From positions 1 to 64,000 of the forward strand of contig NZ_JAFCLU010000007.1 in NCBI RefSeq assembly GCF_018130385.1: a stretch of DNA of 64,000 bases, given 5' to 3'. The notes below the pieces were generated by a model. The model was not told the origin of the DNA and ran no database searches. It saw only the letters and a list, made by a program, of their open reading frames with translations. The stretch is from Bradyrhizobium sp. AUGA SZCCT0283. Lineage in GTDB: Bacteria; Pseudomonadota; Alphaproteobacteria; Rhizobiales; Xanthobacteraceae. Numbering within the stretch: position 1 is the first letter of the stretch; the number at the start of each line of letters is the position of its first letter. Of the stretch, positions 28,236 to 38,618 are shown piece by piece. A program made the translations under genes and the position numbers.

Positions 28236-29624
28236 TTACCGATAGGCAACGGCCTTGGCGGCCGCGACCACCTCGGCCACGTTGGGCAATGCGAGCTTTT
28301 CGAGATTGGCGGCATAGGGCATCGGCACGTCCTTGCCGGACACCCGCGCCACCGGGGCGTCGAGATAGTCGAAGGCGTGTTCCATGATGCGGGCGGCGAT
28401 CTCGGCGCCGACGCCGGATTGCTGCCAGCCCTCTTCCACCGTCACCGCGCGGCCGGTCTTCTTCACGGAGGCAACGATGGTCTCGGTATCCATCGGGCGC
28501 AGCGTGCGCAGGTCGATCACCTCGGCCTCGATGCCTTCCTTGGCCAGTTCATCGGCGGCCTTCAGCGCGTAGGTCATGCCGTTCGACCACGAGATCAGCG
28601 TCACGTCCTTGCCCGACCGCACGATCCGCGCCTTGCCGATCGGGATCACGTAATCGTCGAGTTTCGGTACCTCGCCGGTGTGGCCGTACAAGACTTCGTT
28701 TTCGAGGAAGATGACCGGGTTGGGATCGCGGATCGCGGCCTTCAGCAGCCCCTTGTAATCGGCGGCCGAGAACGGCGCGATCACCTTGAGGCCGGGAATC
28801 TGCGAGTACCAGGCCGAGTAATCCTGGCTGTGCTGGGCGGCGACGCGGGCAGCGGCGCCGTTCGGGCCGCGGAACACGATCGAACAGCCCATCTGGCCGC
28901 CCGACATGTACAGCGTCTTGGCCGCGGAATTGATGATCTGGTCGATCGCCTGCATGGCGAAGTTGAAGGTCATGAATTCGACGATCGGCTTCAACCCCGA
29001 CATCGCCGCACCAACGCCGACGCCGGCAAAGCCGTGCTCGGTGATCGGGGTATCGATCACGCGCCGGGCGCCGAATTCCTGCAGCAGGCCCTGCGTGACC
29101 TTGTAGGCGCCCTGATATTCCGCGACCTCTTCGCCCATCACGAACACATCGGCGTCGCGCCGCATCTCCTCGGCCATCGCATCGCGCAGCGCTTCGCGGA
29201 TGGTCTGAGTGATCATCTCGGTGCCGGCAGGGACTTCCGGATCGGGTTCGACGACGGCTGCCGGCGGCGCCTTTGCCTCGGCCTTCGGCTGGGGCGCCTC
29301 CGCCTTGGCTTCGGCGGGCGGTGCTGATTCCGCGGCCTTCGCCGCTGGCGCGCTCACCTTGCCCAGATCGGCGGCGCTCTCGCCATCGGCCAGAATGGTC
29401 GCGATCGGCGTGTTGACGGCGACATCGGCGGTGCCTTCCGGAATCAGGATCTTGCCGAGCGTGCCCTCATCGGTCGCCTCGACTTCCATCGTCGCCTTGT
29501 CGGTCTCGATCTCGGCGATAACATCGCCCGACTTGATCGTCTCGCCTTCCTTCTTCAGCCACTTCGCAAGGTTGCCCTTTTCCATGGTGGGCGACAACGC
29601 AGGCATCAGCACTTGAATGGGCAT
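28236..29624 (-). CDS. pdhB: Pyruvate dehydrogenase E1 beta with N-terminal lipoyl domain
   Basis: 462 residues. A lipoyl domain (1–80, [20 protein letters not shown], with [16 protein letters not shown]) and an Ala/Pro linker precede the E1-beta transketolase fold (from about 135: [41 protein letters not shown]). An extra lipoyl domain on E1-beta is characteristic of alphaproteobacteria; it is almost the same in sequence as that of pdhC. With pdhA it decarboxylates pyruvate using ThDP. GGGAG lies 6 bp upstream of the ATG. Confidence 0.95.
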   Translation of the reverse strand: MPIQVLMPALSPTMEKGNLAKWLKKEGETIKSGDVIAEIETDKATMEVEATDEGTLGKILIPEGTADVAVNTPIATILADGESAADLGKVSAPAAKAAESAPPAEAKAEAPQPKAEAKAPPAAVVEPDPEVPAGTEMITQTIREALRDAMAEEMRRDADVFVMGEEVAEYQGAYKVTQGLLQEFGARRVIDTPITEHGFAGVGVGAAMSGLKPIVEFMTFNFAMQAIDQIINSAAKTLYMSGGQMGCSIVFRGPNGAAARVAAQHSQDYSAWYSQIPGLKVIAPFSAADYKGLLKAAIRDPNPVIFLENEVLYGHTGEVPKLDDYVIPIGKARIVRSGKDVTLISWSNGMTYALKAADELAKEGIEAEVIDLRTLRPMDTETIVASVKKTGRAVTVEEGWQQSGVGAEIAARIMEHAFDYLDAPVARVSGKDVPMPYAANLEKLALPNVAEVVAAAKAVAYR

Positions 29625-29685
29625 ATCGGCTCCCGGAAATCACTCGTCAGTTGGTTCTGCGCTGGTTTGGTCTGCACGTAGCCAG

Positions 29686-29715
29686 AATCGCAAAACCGGT
29701 CCCACTTTTGCGGAA
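29686..29715. repeat. Degenerate repeat fragment
   Basis: GAATCGCAAAACCGGT-CCCACTTTTGCGGAAT is an imperfect inverted repeat resembling the core of the element at 22270–22325 (CGGAAAACCGGTACCCACTT). It lies in the gap between pdhA and pdhB. Family membership is a judgement from the shared ACCGGT-CCCACTTTT core. Confidence 0.4.
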
Positions 29716-29726
29716 TAATTGTTGAA

Positions 29727-30752
29727 TTACCTGTAGACGTCGGTCCAGAGTTCGGAAGGATCGGGCTCGGGATCGCGCTGGGCGAAATCCGCCGACGCAT
29801 TGACGATCTCGCGCACCTCGGCGTCGATGGCCTTCAATTCCTGCTCGCTGACCTTGGCCGCCAGCAGGCGATTGCGAACCTGCTCGATCGGGTCCTGATC
29901 GGTGCGGATCTTCTCGACCTCTTCGCGGGTCCGGTATTTGGCCGGGTCCGACATCGAGTGGCCGCGGTAGCGATAGGTCTGCATTTCCAGGATGAACGGC
30001 CCCTTGCCGGCGCGGCACCAGGCGACCGCCTCGTCGCCCGCGGCCTTCACGGCGCGGACGTCCATGCCATCGACCTGCTGGCCCGGAATGTTGAAGGAAA
30101 TGCCGCGCTTGGAAAAATCGGTCTGGGCGGAAGAGCGCGTCACCGACGTGCCCATGGCGTAGCGGTTGTTCTCGATCACATAGATCACCGGGAGCTTCCA
30201 CAGCTCCGCCATGTTGAAGCTCTCGTAGACCTGGCCCTGGTTGGAGGCGCCGTCGCCGAAGTAAGCGACACTGACGAGATCATTGCCGCGGTAGCGGTTG
30301 GCGAAGGCAAGACCCGTTCCGAGCGAGACCTGGGCGCCGACGATGCCGTGACCGCCGTAGAAATTCTTTTCCATGCTGAACATGTGCATGGAGCCGCCCT
30401 TGCCCTTGGAATAGCCGCCGCGGCGTCCGGTGAGTTCGGCCATCACGCCGTTGGCTTCCATCCCGCAGGCCAGCATGTGGCCATGGTCGCGGTATCCGGT
30501 TATGACCTGATCGCCCTGCTTCAGCGCCATCTGCATTCCGACCACGACGGCTTCCTGGCCGATATAGAGATGGCAGAAACCGCCGATCGCGCCCATGCCG
30601 TAGAGCTGGCCGGCCTTTTCCTCGAAGCGGCGGATCAACAGCATGTCCCGCAGCGCCGCCAGCTCCTGCGCCTTGGTGAATTCCGGTGGGGATCCGTTTG
30701 CCTTCTCCTGCCCTGATTCCTTCGCGACGACGCTTTTCTTGGGTGCAGCCAT
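29727..30752 (-). CDS. pdhA: Pyruvate dehydrogenase E1 alpha
   Basis: 341 residues. The ThDP/Mg motif GDGASNQGQVYESFN…VIYVIENN is intact, as is the regulatory-type RYRGHSMSDPAKYRTREE segment. It catalyses pyruvate decarboxylation as an alpha2beta2 E1. It is the first gene of the PDH block, with 209 bp of upstream non-coding sequence (30753–30961) that should hold the main promoter; I could not place it confidently. Confidence 0.96.
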   Translation of the reverse strand: MAAPKKSVVAKESGQEKANGSPPEFTKAQELAALRDMLLIRRFEEKAGQLYGMGAIGGFCHLYIGQEAVVVGMQMALKQGDQVITGYRDHGHMLACGMEANGVMAELTGRRGGYSKGKGGSMHMFSMEKNFYGGHGIVGAQVSLGTGLAFANRYRGNDLVSVAYFGDGASNQGQVYESFNMAELWKLPVIYVIENNRYAMGTSVTRSSAQTDFSKRGISFNIPGQQVDGMDVRAVKAAGDEAVAWCRAGKGPFILEMQTYRYRGHSMSDPAKYRTREEVEKIRTDQDPIEQVRNRLLAAKVSEQELKAIDAEVREIVNASADFAQRDPEPDPSELWTDVYR

Positions 30753-30961
30753 GGCAATTCCGGATGAGAGAGACGATCAGCCCTCTCTAACCCAACTCAA
30801 ACCGCCGTGAAAGGATTGCGTGTGCTGGAGAAAATAATGCTATGCCGCACTGCAGCGCAGCGCGACATTTTCGAAATCGATTTTGTGGTTTTTTGAAATT
30901 TGCGGACTGCCACTTCGACGTCAATTCGATGACGGCTGCGTTCGTGACGTCGGTTTGAAAA

Positions 30962-31279
30962 TCAGTTCGGCTTGATGGTCCGGACCAGGTCGCGCGGATT
31001 GGCGTAGTCGAGCTGGAAGCGCGCGCGCTCGTCGAGCATATCAGGGTCGACCCGGTCGGACCGCAACAGCGACACCCGCTGCTCGCCCTGCGCCCGCTCC
31101 CGCTTCAGGCGCGCCAGTTCCGAGGTCAGCGCGATGATCTCCTGATCGAGTTCCTGGCGCGCGTTCAGCCCGTATTTGCCGGTATAGGCGTTGACGCCGA
31201 AATAGCCGACCATCAGCGCCGCCATCGTGTAGAGGGCGAGGCCGGTCAGAATAGACTTCAATCGGGTGCGGGAGACCAT
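30962..31279 (-). CDS. ftsB: FtsB/DivIC-like septum formation initiator
   Basis: 105 residues: a short cytoplasmic N-terminus, one membrane span (about 9–31, ILTGLALYTMAALMVGYFGV), then a coiled coil (QELDQEIIALTSELARLKRE) and a C-terminal ARFQLDYANPRDLVRTIK. This is the FtsB/DivIC layout; FtsB joins FtsL and FtsQ in the divisome. Relatives often carry this gene between eno and pdhA; here it is separated from eno by a palindromic repeat, an FMN reductase and a quinone oxidoreductase. The ATG at 31279 excludes an Arg-rich extension from the repeat. Confidence 0.85.
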   Translation of the reverse strand: MVSRTRLKSILTGLALYTMAALMVGYFGVNAYTGKYGLNARQELDQEIIALTSELARLKRERAQGEQRVSLLRSDRVDPDMLDERARFQLDYANPRDLVRTIKPN

Positions 31280-31353
31280 GGGCCCAAGATGCGACGGCCG
31301 GGTTAATGGAATCCTAAGACGGCGGACGCGAGGCAACCACAGCGCTCCGCCGC

Positions 31354-31438
31354 CGTCATTGCGAGGAGCGAAGCGACGAAGCAATCCATCTATCCGTTAT
31401 GCCGCGGCATGGATTGCTTCGCTACGCTCGCAATGACG
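31354..31438. repeat. Palindromic repeat
   Basis: CGTCATTGCGAGGAGCGAAGC…CAATCCATC mirrored by CATGGATTGCTTCGCTACGCTCGCAATGACG. Same family as 532–609 without the arm insertion. It separates ftsB from the FMN reductase gene. Confidence 0.85.
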
Positions 31439-31450
31439 GGGATAGAGCGG

Positions 31451-32005
31451 TTACTTGTTCTGCTTCTCGATGAACGCCGCGAAGGCGTCGACATATTGCT
31501 GCAGCACCTTCTGCACCGCCTCCTTCGTGAGCTGGCCCTTGTCGTCGAAGGCCTCGCCGACGCCGTTCAGATAGATTTCGGGCTGGCCGAGGATCGGGCC
31601 GGCGATACCGGGCAGGATGTTCTGCAGATGCTTGGCCGCGCTGACGCCGCCGAGCGCGCCGGGGGAATTGCTGACGATGCCGACCGGCTTGCCAAGGAAC
31701 GAGCTCTTGCCGTAGGGGCGCGAGGCGACGTCGATGGCGTTCTTCAACACGCCGGGAATCGAGCGGTTGTATTCCGGCGTGATGAACAGCACGCCGTTCG
31801 ACTTCTGCAGCTTTTCGCGGAACGCCAGCCAGTCGGCCGGAGGATTGGCTTCCAGATCCTGGTTGAAGAAGGAAATGCTTTCGAGCGTCGTCACGTCGAG
31901 CTTCAGCGAGGCCGGCGCCAGTTTTGCGAGCGCATTGGCGATCTTGAGCGAAAAGCTCTCCTTGCGGAGCGAGCCGACGATCGTGACGATGGTATGGGTG
32001 GCCAT
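31451..32005 (-). CDS. NADPH-dependent FMN reductase (chromate-reductase-like)
   Basis: 184-residue flavodoxin-like protein. FMN phosphate loop IVGSLRKESFSLKIANAL, and the family motif FITPEYNRSIPGVLKNAIDVASRP. Such enzymes reduce quinones, azo compounds or chromate by two electrons using FMN and NAD(P)H. The true substrate is unknown. It stands alone between a repeat and a terminator hairpin. Confidence 0.88.
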   Translation of the reverse strand: MATHTIVTIVGSLRKESFSLKIANALAKLAPASLKLDVTTLESISFFNQDLEANPPADWLAFREKLQKSNGVLFITPEYNRSIPGVLKNAIDVASRPYGKSSFLGKPVGIVSNSPGALGGVSAAKHLQNILPGIAGPILGQPEIYLNGVGEAFDDKGQLTKEAVQKVLQQYVDAFAAFIEKQNK

Positions 32006-32144
32006 TGGATATCCCTCTTGAAGCTGAAGCGCCTGCCCTCCCTTACGCCAGATCGACGGAAAGATGCAAGTGCATGAATTGGCGTTTGTGCCAGCTTTGC
32101 GAGAAAATTCTTATCCCTCCGCATCGTGGCTGACATCAAACGGA

Positions 32145-32171
32145 ACAAGCCGCCTCTTTCGGGCGGCTTGT
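32145..32171 (-). terminator. Terminator hairpin after the quinone oxidoreductase gene
   Basis: Perfect 10-bp stem ACAAGCCGCC / GGCGGCTTGT with a 7-nt loop, about 38 bp past the stop of the minus-strand oxidoreductase gene. On that strand it is followed by TCCGTTTG, a weak T-rich tail. Confidence 0.65.
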
Positions 32172-32208
32172 CGGGTTCGTGACGTAATAAACGTGGCTGC
32201 CGAACTTC

Positions 32209-33345
32209 TCAGCCCTTGTTCGGGTTGATCAGGAATTTCTCGCCGGTTGAGCGCTTGTTGTAGATCGCGATGTTGGAGAGCTGCAGCGTCTCCTGCAGCG
32301 ACACCACCTGCGTGTAGTGGCTGGCAAACGTCGTCTTGAGTTCGGAAGCGACGCGTTGGCGTAAGCGGCCAATTTCGGCGGGGCCGATCTTCTGCAGGAA
32401 CGGCGTCAAGAGCCAGCCGCCGACCCCCCAGGTCAGCCCGAACGCCCGGCTCAATTCGGTCGGACGGTTATCGAGGCTGCCGTAGATGTAGACCTGCTTA
32501 TACACGTTGGAGCCGTAACGGCTGTATTCCTTGGCGGTCTTGTTGGCCGCGATTTCCATGCAGGTGAGGATCTGCCCTGCGAGCTTGCCGCCGCCGATGG
32601 CGTCGAACGCGATCGTTGCGCCGGTTTCCACCAGCGCGTTGGTCAGATCGTCCATGAAGCTGTCTGCGGTGGAATCGACGACATATTTGGCGCCGATCTT
32701 GTGCAGGATGTCCGCCTGCTCCTTGCTGCGCACGATGTTGACGAGGCCGATGCCATCCTTGATGCAGATCTTGTTGAGCATCTGGCCGAGGTTGGAGGCG
32801 GCCGCGGTATGCACCAGCGCCTTGTGATTTTCGCGCCGCATGGTCTCGGTCATGCCGAGCGCGGTCAGCGGATTGACGAACCACGACGCGCCGTCGGCAG
32901 GCGTGGTGCCTGATGGCAGCTCCATGACGTCCCTCACCTTCATGGTGCGATACTGCGAGTACATCGCGCCGCCGATCATCGAGACATTCTTGCCCATCAG
33001 CGCTTTCGCAGCGTCCGACGATCCGGTCCTGATCACGACGCCGGCGCCTTCATTGCCGACGGGCAACGACTGATCGAGCCGGCCCCCCATCATCCGCATG
33101 GCGGCTTCGGGCATCTTCGCCGTCACCACGGGAGCATCCTTGGTGCCGGAAACCTTAGCGGTCGACATGTCGGCCGGGCCGATCAGCAGCCCGAGATCGG
33201 ACGGGTTGATCGGCGAGGCCTCGACCCGGACCACGACTTCGTCGTCGGCCGGTTCGGGCGTCGGGACATCCACCAGCGACAGTTCGAGTTCGCCGCTCTT
33301 CTTGAGCAGCGAACGCAGTTGAAGCCCGCTTTTGCCGTCGCTCAT
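32209..33345 (-). CDS. Zinc-independent quinone oxidoreductase (MDR superfamily)
   Basis: 378 residues. GroES-like N-terminal part (EVVVRVEASPINPSDLGLL, VGNEGAGVVIRTG) and a Rossmann part (HTAAASNLGQMLNKICIKDG, FDAIGGGKLAGQIL). The catalytic-zinc ligands of alcohol dehydrogenases are not apparent, which fits the quinone reductase-like branch. ATG at 33345 is preceded by GGGGAG at 6 bp. It lies 47 bp after eno on the same strand and may be read from the eno promoter. Confidence 0.82.
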   Translation of the reverse strand: MSDGKSGLQLRSLLKKSGELELSLVDVPTPEPADDEVVVRVEASPINPSDLGLLIGPADMSTAKVSGTKDAPVVTAKMPEAAMRMMGGRLDQSLPVGNEGAGVVIRTGSSDAAKALMGKNVSMIGGAMYSQYRTMKVRDVMELPSGTTPADGASWFVNPLTALGMTETMRRENHKALVHTAAASNLGQMLNKICIKDGIGLVNIVRSKEQADILHKIGAKYVVDSTADSFMDDLTNALVETGATIAFDAIGGGKLAGQILTCMEIAANKTAKEYSRYGSNVYKQVYIYGSLDNRPTELSRAFGLTWGVGGWLLTPFLQKIGPAEIGRLRQRVASELKTTFASHYTQVVSLQETLQLSNIAIYNKRSTGEKFLINPNKG

Positions 33346-33392
33346 CGCACGTCTCCCCAATTGTGTTGGTTATATCTGGATAGGCCGAAGCG

Positions 33393-34679
<1,287 letters not shown>

Positions 34680-34853
34680 TTAAACTTTCCTGGGAATGGT
34701 GGGTCAGGTTTCGGGGGCGTCTTACACGGCGCGCAAGCAAATGTGAACGCTTTGGATCCGGCCTTTTCCGGACGATGGAGCCGGGTCAGGATAGACTGCT
34801 CCAAGGTTGATATCAGCGTCCAAACCTTCACATTGATAAGACGGGGTAACGCA

Positions 34854-35846
34854 ATGAATCGCCGCCAGTTTCTTGGAACCGCCGCCGCCGGGATCCTCGC
34901 CGCGCCCGCCCTGCTGCGCCAGGCGAACGCCCAGGAAGGCCCGTTCCGGGTCAAATATTATCCGCTCGACTCTGGTGTAGGCGTCCACGACGTCACGCCC
35001 GCTCCCGACGGCGCGATCTGGTTCACCGGACAGCGCAACGGAACACTGGGACGGCTCGAACCGCGGGATGGCTCGTTCAAACTGATCAGTCTCGGCAAAG
35101 GCGCGGCTCCCCATAACGTCACCATCGGCCCGGACGGCGCGCCCTGGGTGACCGAGGGCGGCCAGAACGCGATTGCGCGCGTCGACCCCGGCGATCACAA
35201 GGTGACGCTGTTTCGACTGCCCGAAAAGGCGGCTTATGCCAATTTGAACACCGGCGTGTTCGACAAAGCCGGCATCTACTGGTTCACGGGCCAGTCCGGC
35301 ATCTATGGCCGGCTCGACCCGAAATCGGGTAACATGACCGTATTCAAGGCGCCCCGAGGCGTCGGACCCTACGGCATCACGGTCACCCCGAAGGACGAGG
35401 TCTGGTACGCCTCGCTCGCTGGAAATCACATTGCGCGGATCGATCTGACGAGCGGTCAGGCGACCGTGGTCGAACCGCCCACACCCAAGCAGGGCGCGCG
35501 CCGGGTGTGGTCGGACTCCAAGGGCCGGATCTGGGTCAGCGAATGGAACAGCGGCAATGTGTCGGTGCACGATCCCGCCGACGGCTCCTGGAAGGCATGG
35601 AAGCTGCCTGGCACAAGCCCCCGCGCCTATGCCGTCTATGTCGACGACAAGGACAAGGTCTGGCTCACCGACTTCGGCGCCAACGCGATCGTTCGCTTCG
35701 ATCCCGTGACCGAAAAGTTCAACGCGTTCCCGAGCGACAAATCGGGCGCGAATGTGCGCCAGCTCGACGGCCGGCCCGGCGAAACCTGGGGCGGCGAATC
35801 CGGCAATGACCGTCTCGTCGTGATCCAGACGGTCGCGCCTGCGTGA
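34854..35846 (+). CDS. Tat-exported Vgb-like six-bladed beta-propeller (streptogramin-lyase fold)
   Basis: 330 residues. A Tat-type signal MNRRQFLGTAAAGILAAPAL is followed by repeated propeller blades with the recurring pattern D-x-x-G-x-I/V-W-F/V-T (DVTPAPDGAIWFTGQRNGTLGR, NVTIGPDGAPWVTEGGQNAIAR, GITVTPKDEVWYASLAGNHIAR, VWSDSKGRIWVSEWNSGN). It resembles virginiamycin B lyase in fold. Export and translational coupling to a cytochrome c argue for a periplasmic role other than intracellular antibiotic cleavage. The ATG at 34854 is taken because the Tat motif begins there; the frame is open far upstream only as antisense to eno. Confidence 0.85.
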   Translation: MNRRQFLGTAAAGILAAPALLRQANAQEGPFRVKYYPLDSGVGVHDVTPAPDGAIWFTGQRNGTLGRLEPRDGSFKLISLGKGAAPHNVTIGPDGAPWVTEGGQNAIARVDPGDHKVTLFRLPEKAAYANLNTGVFDKAGIYWFTGQSGIYGRLDPKSGNMTVFKAPRGVGPYGITVTPKDEVWYASLAGNHIARIDLTSGQATVVEPPTPKQGARRVWSDSKGRIWVSEWNSGNVSVHDPADGSWKAWKLPGTSPRAYAVYVDDKDKVWLTDFGANAIVRFDPVTEKFNAFPSDKSGANVRQLDGRPGETWGGESGNDRLVVIQTVAPA

Positions 35847-36217
35847 GATTGTTCGCGGTCCTGCTGCCGTTGTCCCTTCTCCTGCCCGCTTTCGCCAATG
35901 CGGAGGAAAACGGCGTGCGGGCGTTCACCCCCTGCCGCGCCTGCCACAGCCTCGATCCGGCCGAACGCGGCCTGCCCGGCCCCAACCTCTCAGGCGTAAT
36001 TGGGCGCGCGATCGGCAGCGCCGCGGATTTCGACTATTCGCCGGTGCTGCGCAAGGCGCGCGACGAGGGGCTGCGCTGGGACGCGCAACGCCTTGAGACC
36101 TTCCTGGTCGACCCCGCCGGCATGTTTCCGGGATTGTGGATGTCGGTGCGCGGGATCGACGACGCGGCCGAGCGGCAGGCGCTAGTGCGGTTTCTGTCCG
36201 ATCCAGCATCGCGCTAG
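35843..36217 (+). CDS. Small periplasmic cytochrome c
   Basis: 124 residues: signal peptide (FAVLLPLSLLLPAFANAEE), one haem-binding motif CRACH, LPGPNLSGVIGRAIGSAADFDYSPVLR typical of cytochrome c2-like proteins, and the distal Met ligand probably in the GMFPGLWMSVRGI region. The start is GTG, overlapping the propeller gene stop as GTGA, so the two are co-translated. Likely electron carrier partner of the propeller protein or its unknown enzyme. Confidence 0.88.
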   Translation: MRLFAVLLPLSLLLPAFANAEENGVRAFTPCRACHSLDPAERGLPGPNLSGVIGRAIGSAADFDYSPVLRKARDEGLRWDAQRLETFLVDPAGMFPGLWMSVRGIDDAAERQALVRFLSDPASR

Positions 36218-36274
36218 CTGGCGGTTGACGGCCACGCTGGTTGCGTCCATGTCAGCCCTCGCAACAGGACGATC

Positions 36275-36742
36275 ATGATGGCCAAAAAATCATTGCAGAA
36301 ATCATTACAGCTCGGCCGCGCCGTGGAATGGCCGGACAGCCCGGAAAAGGCGCAGCTCGACCGCGTGCCCAATCCGCAAGGCGATACCAATTATCTGGTG
36401 CGCTTCACCGCGCCGGAATTCACCTCGATCTGCCCGGTGACGAGCCAGCCTGATTTCGCGCATCTTGTGATCGACTATGTGCCGGGCCAGTGGCTCCTGG
36501 AATCCAAATCGCTAAAGCTCTATGTCGCGAGCTTTCGCAATCACGGCGCCTTTCACGAAGACTGCACCGTGATGATCGGCAAGCGGATTGCCGCCGAGAT
36601 CAAGCCGAAATGGCTTCGCATCGGCGGCTACTGGTATCCGCGCGGCGGCATTCCGATCGACGTATTCTGGCAGACCGGCAGATTGCCGAAGGGCATGTGG
36701 ATCCCCGACCAGGGCGTCGCGCCCTACCGCGGGCGGGGGTGA
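36275..36742 (+). CDS. queF: NADPH-dependent 7-cyano-7-deazaguanine reductase
   Basis: 155-residue single-domain QueF. It reduces preQ0 to preQ1 in queuosine synthesis. The catalytic Cys lies in [13 protein letters not shown] with the Asp seven residues on, and the NADPH-site motif ESKSLKLY is present, followed by [12 protein letters not shown]. Single-domain length fits the YkvM-like type. Two ATGs (36275, 36278) are possible, with CAGGACG upstream. Confidence 0.95.
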   Translation: MMAKKSLQKSLQLGRAVEWPDSPEKAQLDRVPNPQGDTNYLVRFTAPEFTSICPVTSQPDFAHLVIDYVPGQWLLESKSLKLYVASFRNHGAFHEDCTVMIGKRIAAEIKPKWLRIGGYWYPRGGIPIDVFWQTGRLPKGMWIPDQGVAPYRGRG

Positions 36743-36757
36743 ACTTCGGAGCGCAGC

Positions 36758-37990
36758 TCAATGCCCGCTCAGCACCAGCGTCTTGATCGGCAGCAGCAGC
36801 GCCTGAATCCGCAACAGCATCGCGTGCACAAGTCCGGTCGCATCGACGACATGCAACCCGAAGCTCTTGAGCGAACCAAGTTTCCCTGACGAGATCAGTT
36901 CGTGATTGCTGGTGTAGGCGTTGGCGACGCAACTGCTTCCCGGCGTCACGCCCTCCAGCCCGCCCTTGTAGATCGGCTCCATGAAAACGAGAATGGTGCC
37001 CGGACGCACGGCGCTCTGCGCCTCAACCAGTTGTTCGCCGCCCCTGAACTGGCCCGCCGCGATGTAGTCCTGCACGTTGGTAACGACCATCGGAATGATC
37101 GTCCACGGCTTGGAAATACAGGTGGCCTCGGCCACCATTCCGACCTTCATGACCTGAGCCTCGATCTGCCCAAACCCTGCCGCCAGAGTACGCCGTCCCG
37201 CACCCTCCGGAATCAGAACGCCGGCCGTCCGTATCATTGGATTGACGATATCGCCCGGCCTCAGTCCGAACTGTTCGACCCGCCCGTCGACACCGGCGCG
37301 AATGAAGGTCTTGTCGAGATCGACCTGCGCTTCGGCCAGCGCGGCTTCCGCGCTTGCCTTCTCCGCCGGCAGCAACGCGCTCAGTCGCGTCGTCGCGGAT
37401 TGTTTGGAAGCGGTCGCGGCGTCGAGCGAACCTTGCCGGCCCGCTGCGGCCACCTCGAGCTTTTCGATGTCGCGTTGCGGCACGATTCCGGGATTGCGTT
37501 TCTGCAATTCGCGCTTGGTGTCGAGCTCATCCGTTGCCTGCTGCAGCGCGCCTTTTGCCTCCTGAAGCTGGCCTTCCGCCTTCATGATATCGGCCTGCGC
37601 CGCCAGCATGGCGGCATCGACTTCGGCGATCTTGCGCCTGGCTGTCAGTAGCGACGCTTCCTGCTTGGCGCTGTCCAGTCTGAAAAGTACGTCACCTTGC
37701 TTGACGGGCGCACTGATATCGACGTGAACCTCCGCCACCCGGCCGGTCACTTCGGGCATAATCGGAACTGTGCGATAGTACAGCGTCGCCGATGAAGTCG
37801 ACGGATGATAGTAGAAGATCATTGTGATCAGCGCGACGGTGAGCATCAGGCAGGAGATGATGCCAAATCGCAGTTCGAACCACACGGAGTAGAGCGTGAT
37901 CTCGTGACCGAGGCGTTTGCCCTGCCGGTAGCGCCGATAAAGATAGTCCGGGAATATGGTCAGCAGCGAACACAGGAGCAGCTCAAGCAT
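36758..37990 (-). CDS. HlyD-family membrane fusion protein
   Basis: 410 residues: a basic cytoplasmic N-terminus, one membrane span (about 43–65, IISCLMLTVALITMIFYY), a biotinyl-lipoyl half (VPIMPEVTGRVAEVHVDISAPVKQGD), a long coiled coil (about 110–215), the second half (FIRAGVDGRVEQFGLRPGD) and an unusual hydrophobic C-terminus (VHAMLLRIQALLLPIKTLVL). Overlaps the upstream small membrane protein by 8 bp. The pair resembles E. coli YiaV–YiaW / YibH–YibI (HlyD-like plus DUF3302-like), which also lack an obvious pump. Function unknown. Confidence 0.85.
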   Translation of the reverse strand: MLELLLCSLLTIFPDYLYRRYRQGKRLGHEITLYSVWFELRFGIISCLMLTVALITMIFYYHPSTSSATLYYRTVPIMPEVTGRVAEVHVDISAPVKQGDVLFRLDSAKQEASLLTARRKIAEVDAAMLAAQADIMKAEGQLQEAKGALQQATDELDTKRELQKRNPGIVPQRDIEKLEVAAAGRQGSLDAATASKQSATTRLSALLPAEKASAEAALAEAQVDLDKTFIRAGVDGRVEQFGLRPGDIVNPMIRTAGVLIPEGAGRRTLAAGFGQIEAQVMKVGMVAEATCISKPWTIIPMVVTNVQDYIAAGQFRGGEQLVEAQSAVRPGTILVFMEPIYKGGLEGVTPGSSCVANAYTSNHELISSGKLGSLKSFGLHVVDATGLVHAMLLRIQALLLPIKTLVLSGH

Positions 37991-38450
37991 GGCTGTGCAC
38001 CTCGCTGTTGGCGCCGGCGGCCTTCTCGATGCGGGCCTTGGCCTCGTCGGTTGCGGCAGCGTGCGCAGCGTCTCCGGCTGGCGGCTCGGTCGGGTCCTGT
38101 TCAGGCGGAACGCCAGCCATCTTCTCGACTGATCCGGCGATCCTGCGCAGCGGCGTGCTGAAGTCCGGCAGGTCGATCATGGCGAGGAGCAAGCCGATCA
38201 CCCAGAACAGGTGGTTGTGCGTAAACAGCGACAGCAGGCCCAGCACGGCCACGATTTCAAACTGGAACTTCTGCGACTTGTGGGCCATCCGCTCCGGCAG
38301 CGAGTGCAGGTGCAAATAGAAATTGCCGACCGCGAGAACGGCGACGATCAGAAAAATGCCGACGACGACCATCAGAACGTCGGTGTCGCCTGGCGCGGTG
38401 ATGAAGGATGGGAGATGATGGGGCGCGCTGGGGTGAATCGGCTCGCTCAA
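37983..38450 (-). CDS. Small inner-membrane protein paired with HlyD-family protein (YiaW-like layout)
   Basis: 155 residues with two membrane spans (about 25–47 DVLMVVVGIFLIVAVLAVGNFYL and 65–90 IVAVLGLLSLFTHNHLFWVIGLLLAMI) joined by HLHSLPERMAHKSQ, and a charged Ala/Glu-rich tail. The order LHxLPxxxAxK … LxSLFTxxxxW recalls E. coli YiaW/YibI, small partners of HlyD-like proteins. The start is TTG at 38450: GGAGG lies 6 bp upstream and there is no suitable ATG. It overlaps the HlyD gene by 8 bp, indicating coupling. Confidence 0.72.
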   Translation of the reverse strand: MSEPIHPSAPHHLPSFITAPGDTDVLMVVVGIFLIVAVLAVGNFYLHLHSLPERMAHKSQKFQFEIVAVLGLLSLFTHNHLFWVIGLLLAMIDLPDFSTPLRRIAGSVEKMAGVPPEQDPTEPPAGDAAHAAATDEAKARIEKAAGANSEVHSHA

Positions 38451-38618
38451 GGCAATCCTCCGTTCACAACGGACCAACGCACGGGGTCGGTCGACCCGGC
38501 TCGATCTTTGCACAATGTGAGAACTTGGCAAGCGCTGAACGTGCGCCCTGCGACGCGAGAGGGGTTGATCTCGATCGTTCGCCTTGAACCAGACGGCGGG
38601 TGCGGCCGACCACCGCAC

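Noticed and set aside
34854..35846. Antibiotic resistance (virginiamycin B lyase) call
   Set aside because: Only fold-level similarity is seen; Tat export and coupling to cytochrome c argue against a cytoplasmic streptogramin lyase.
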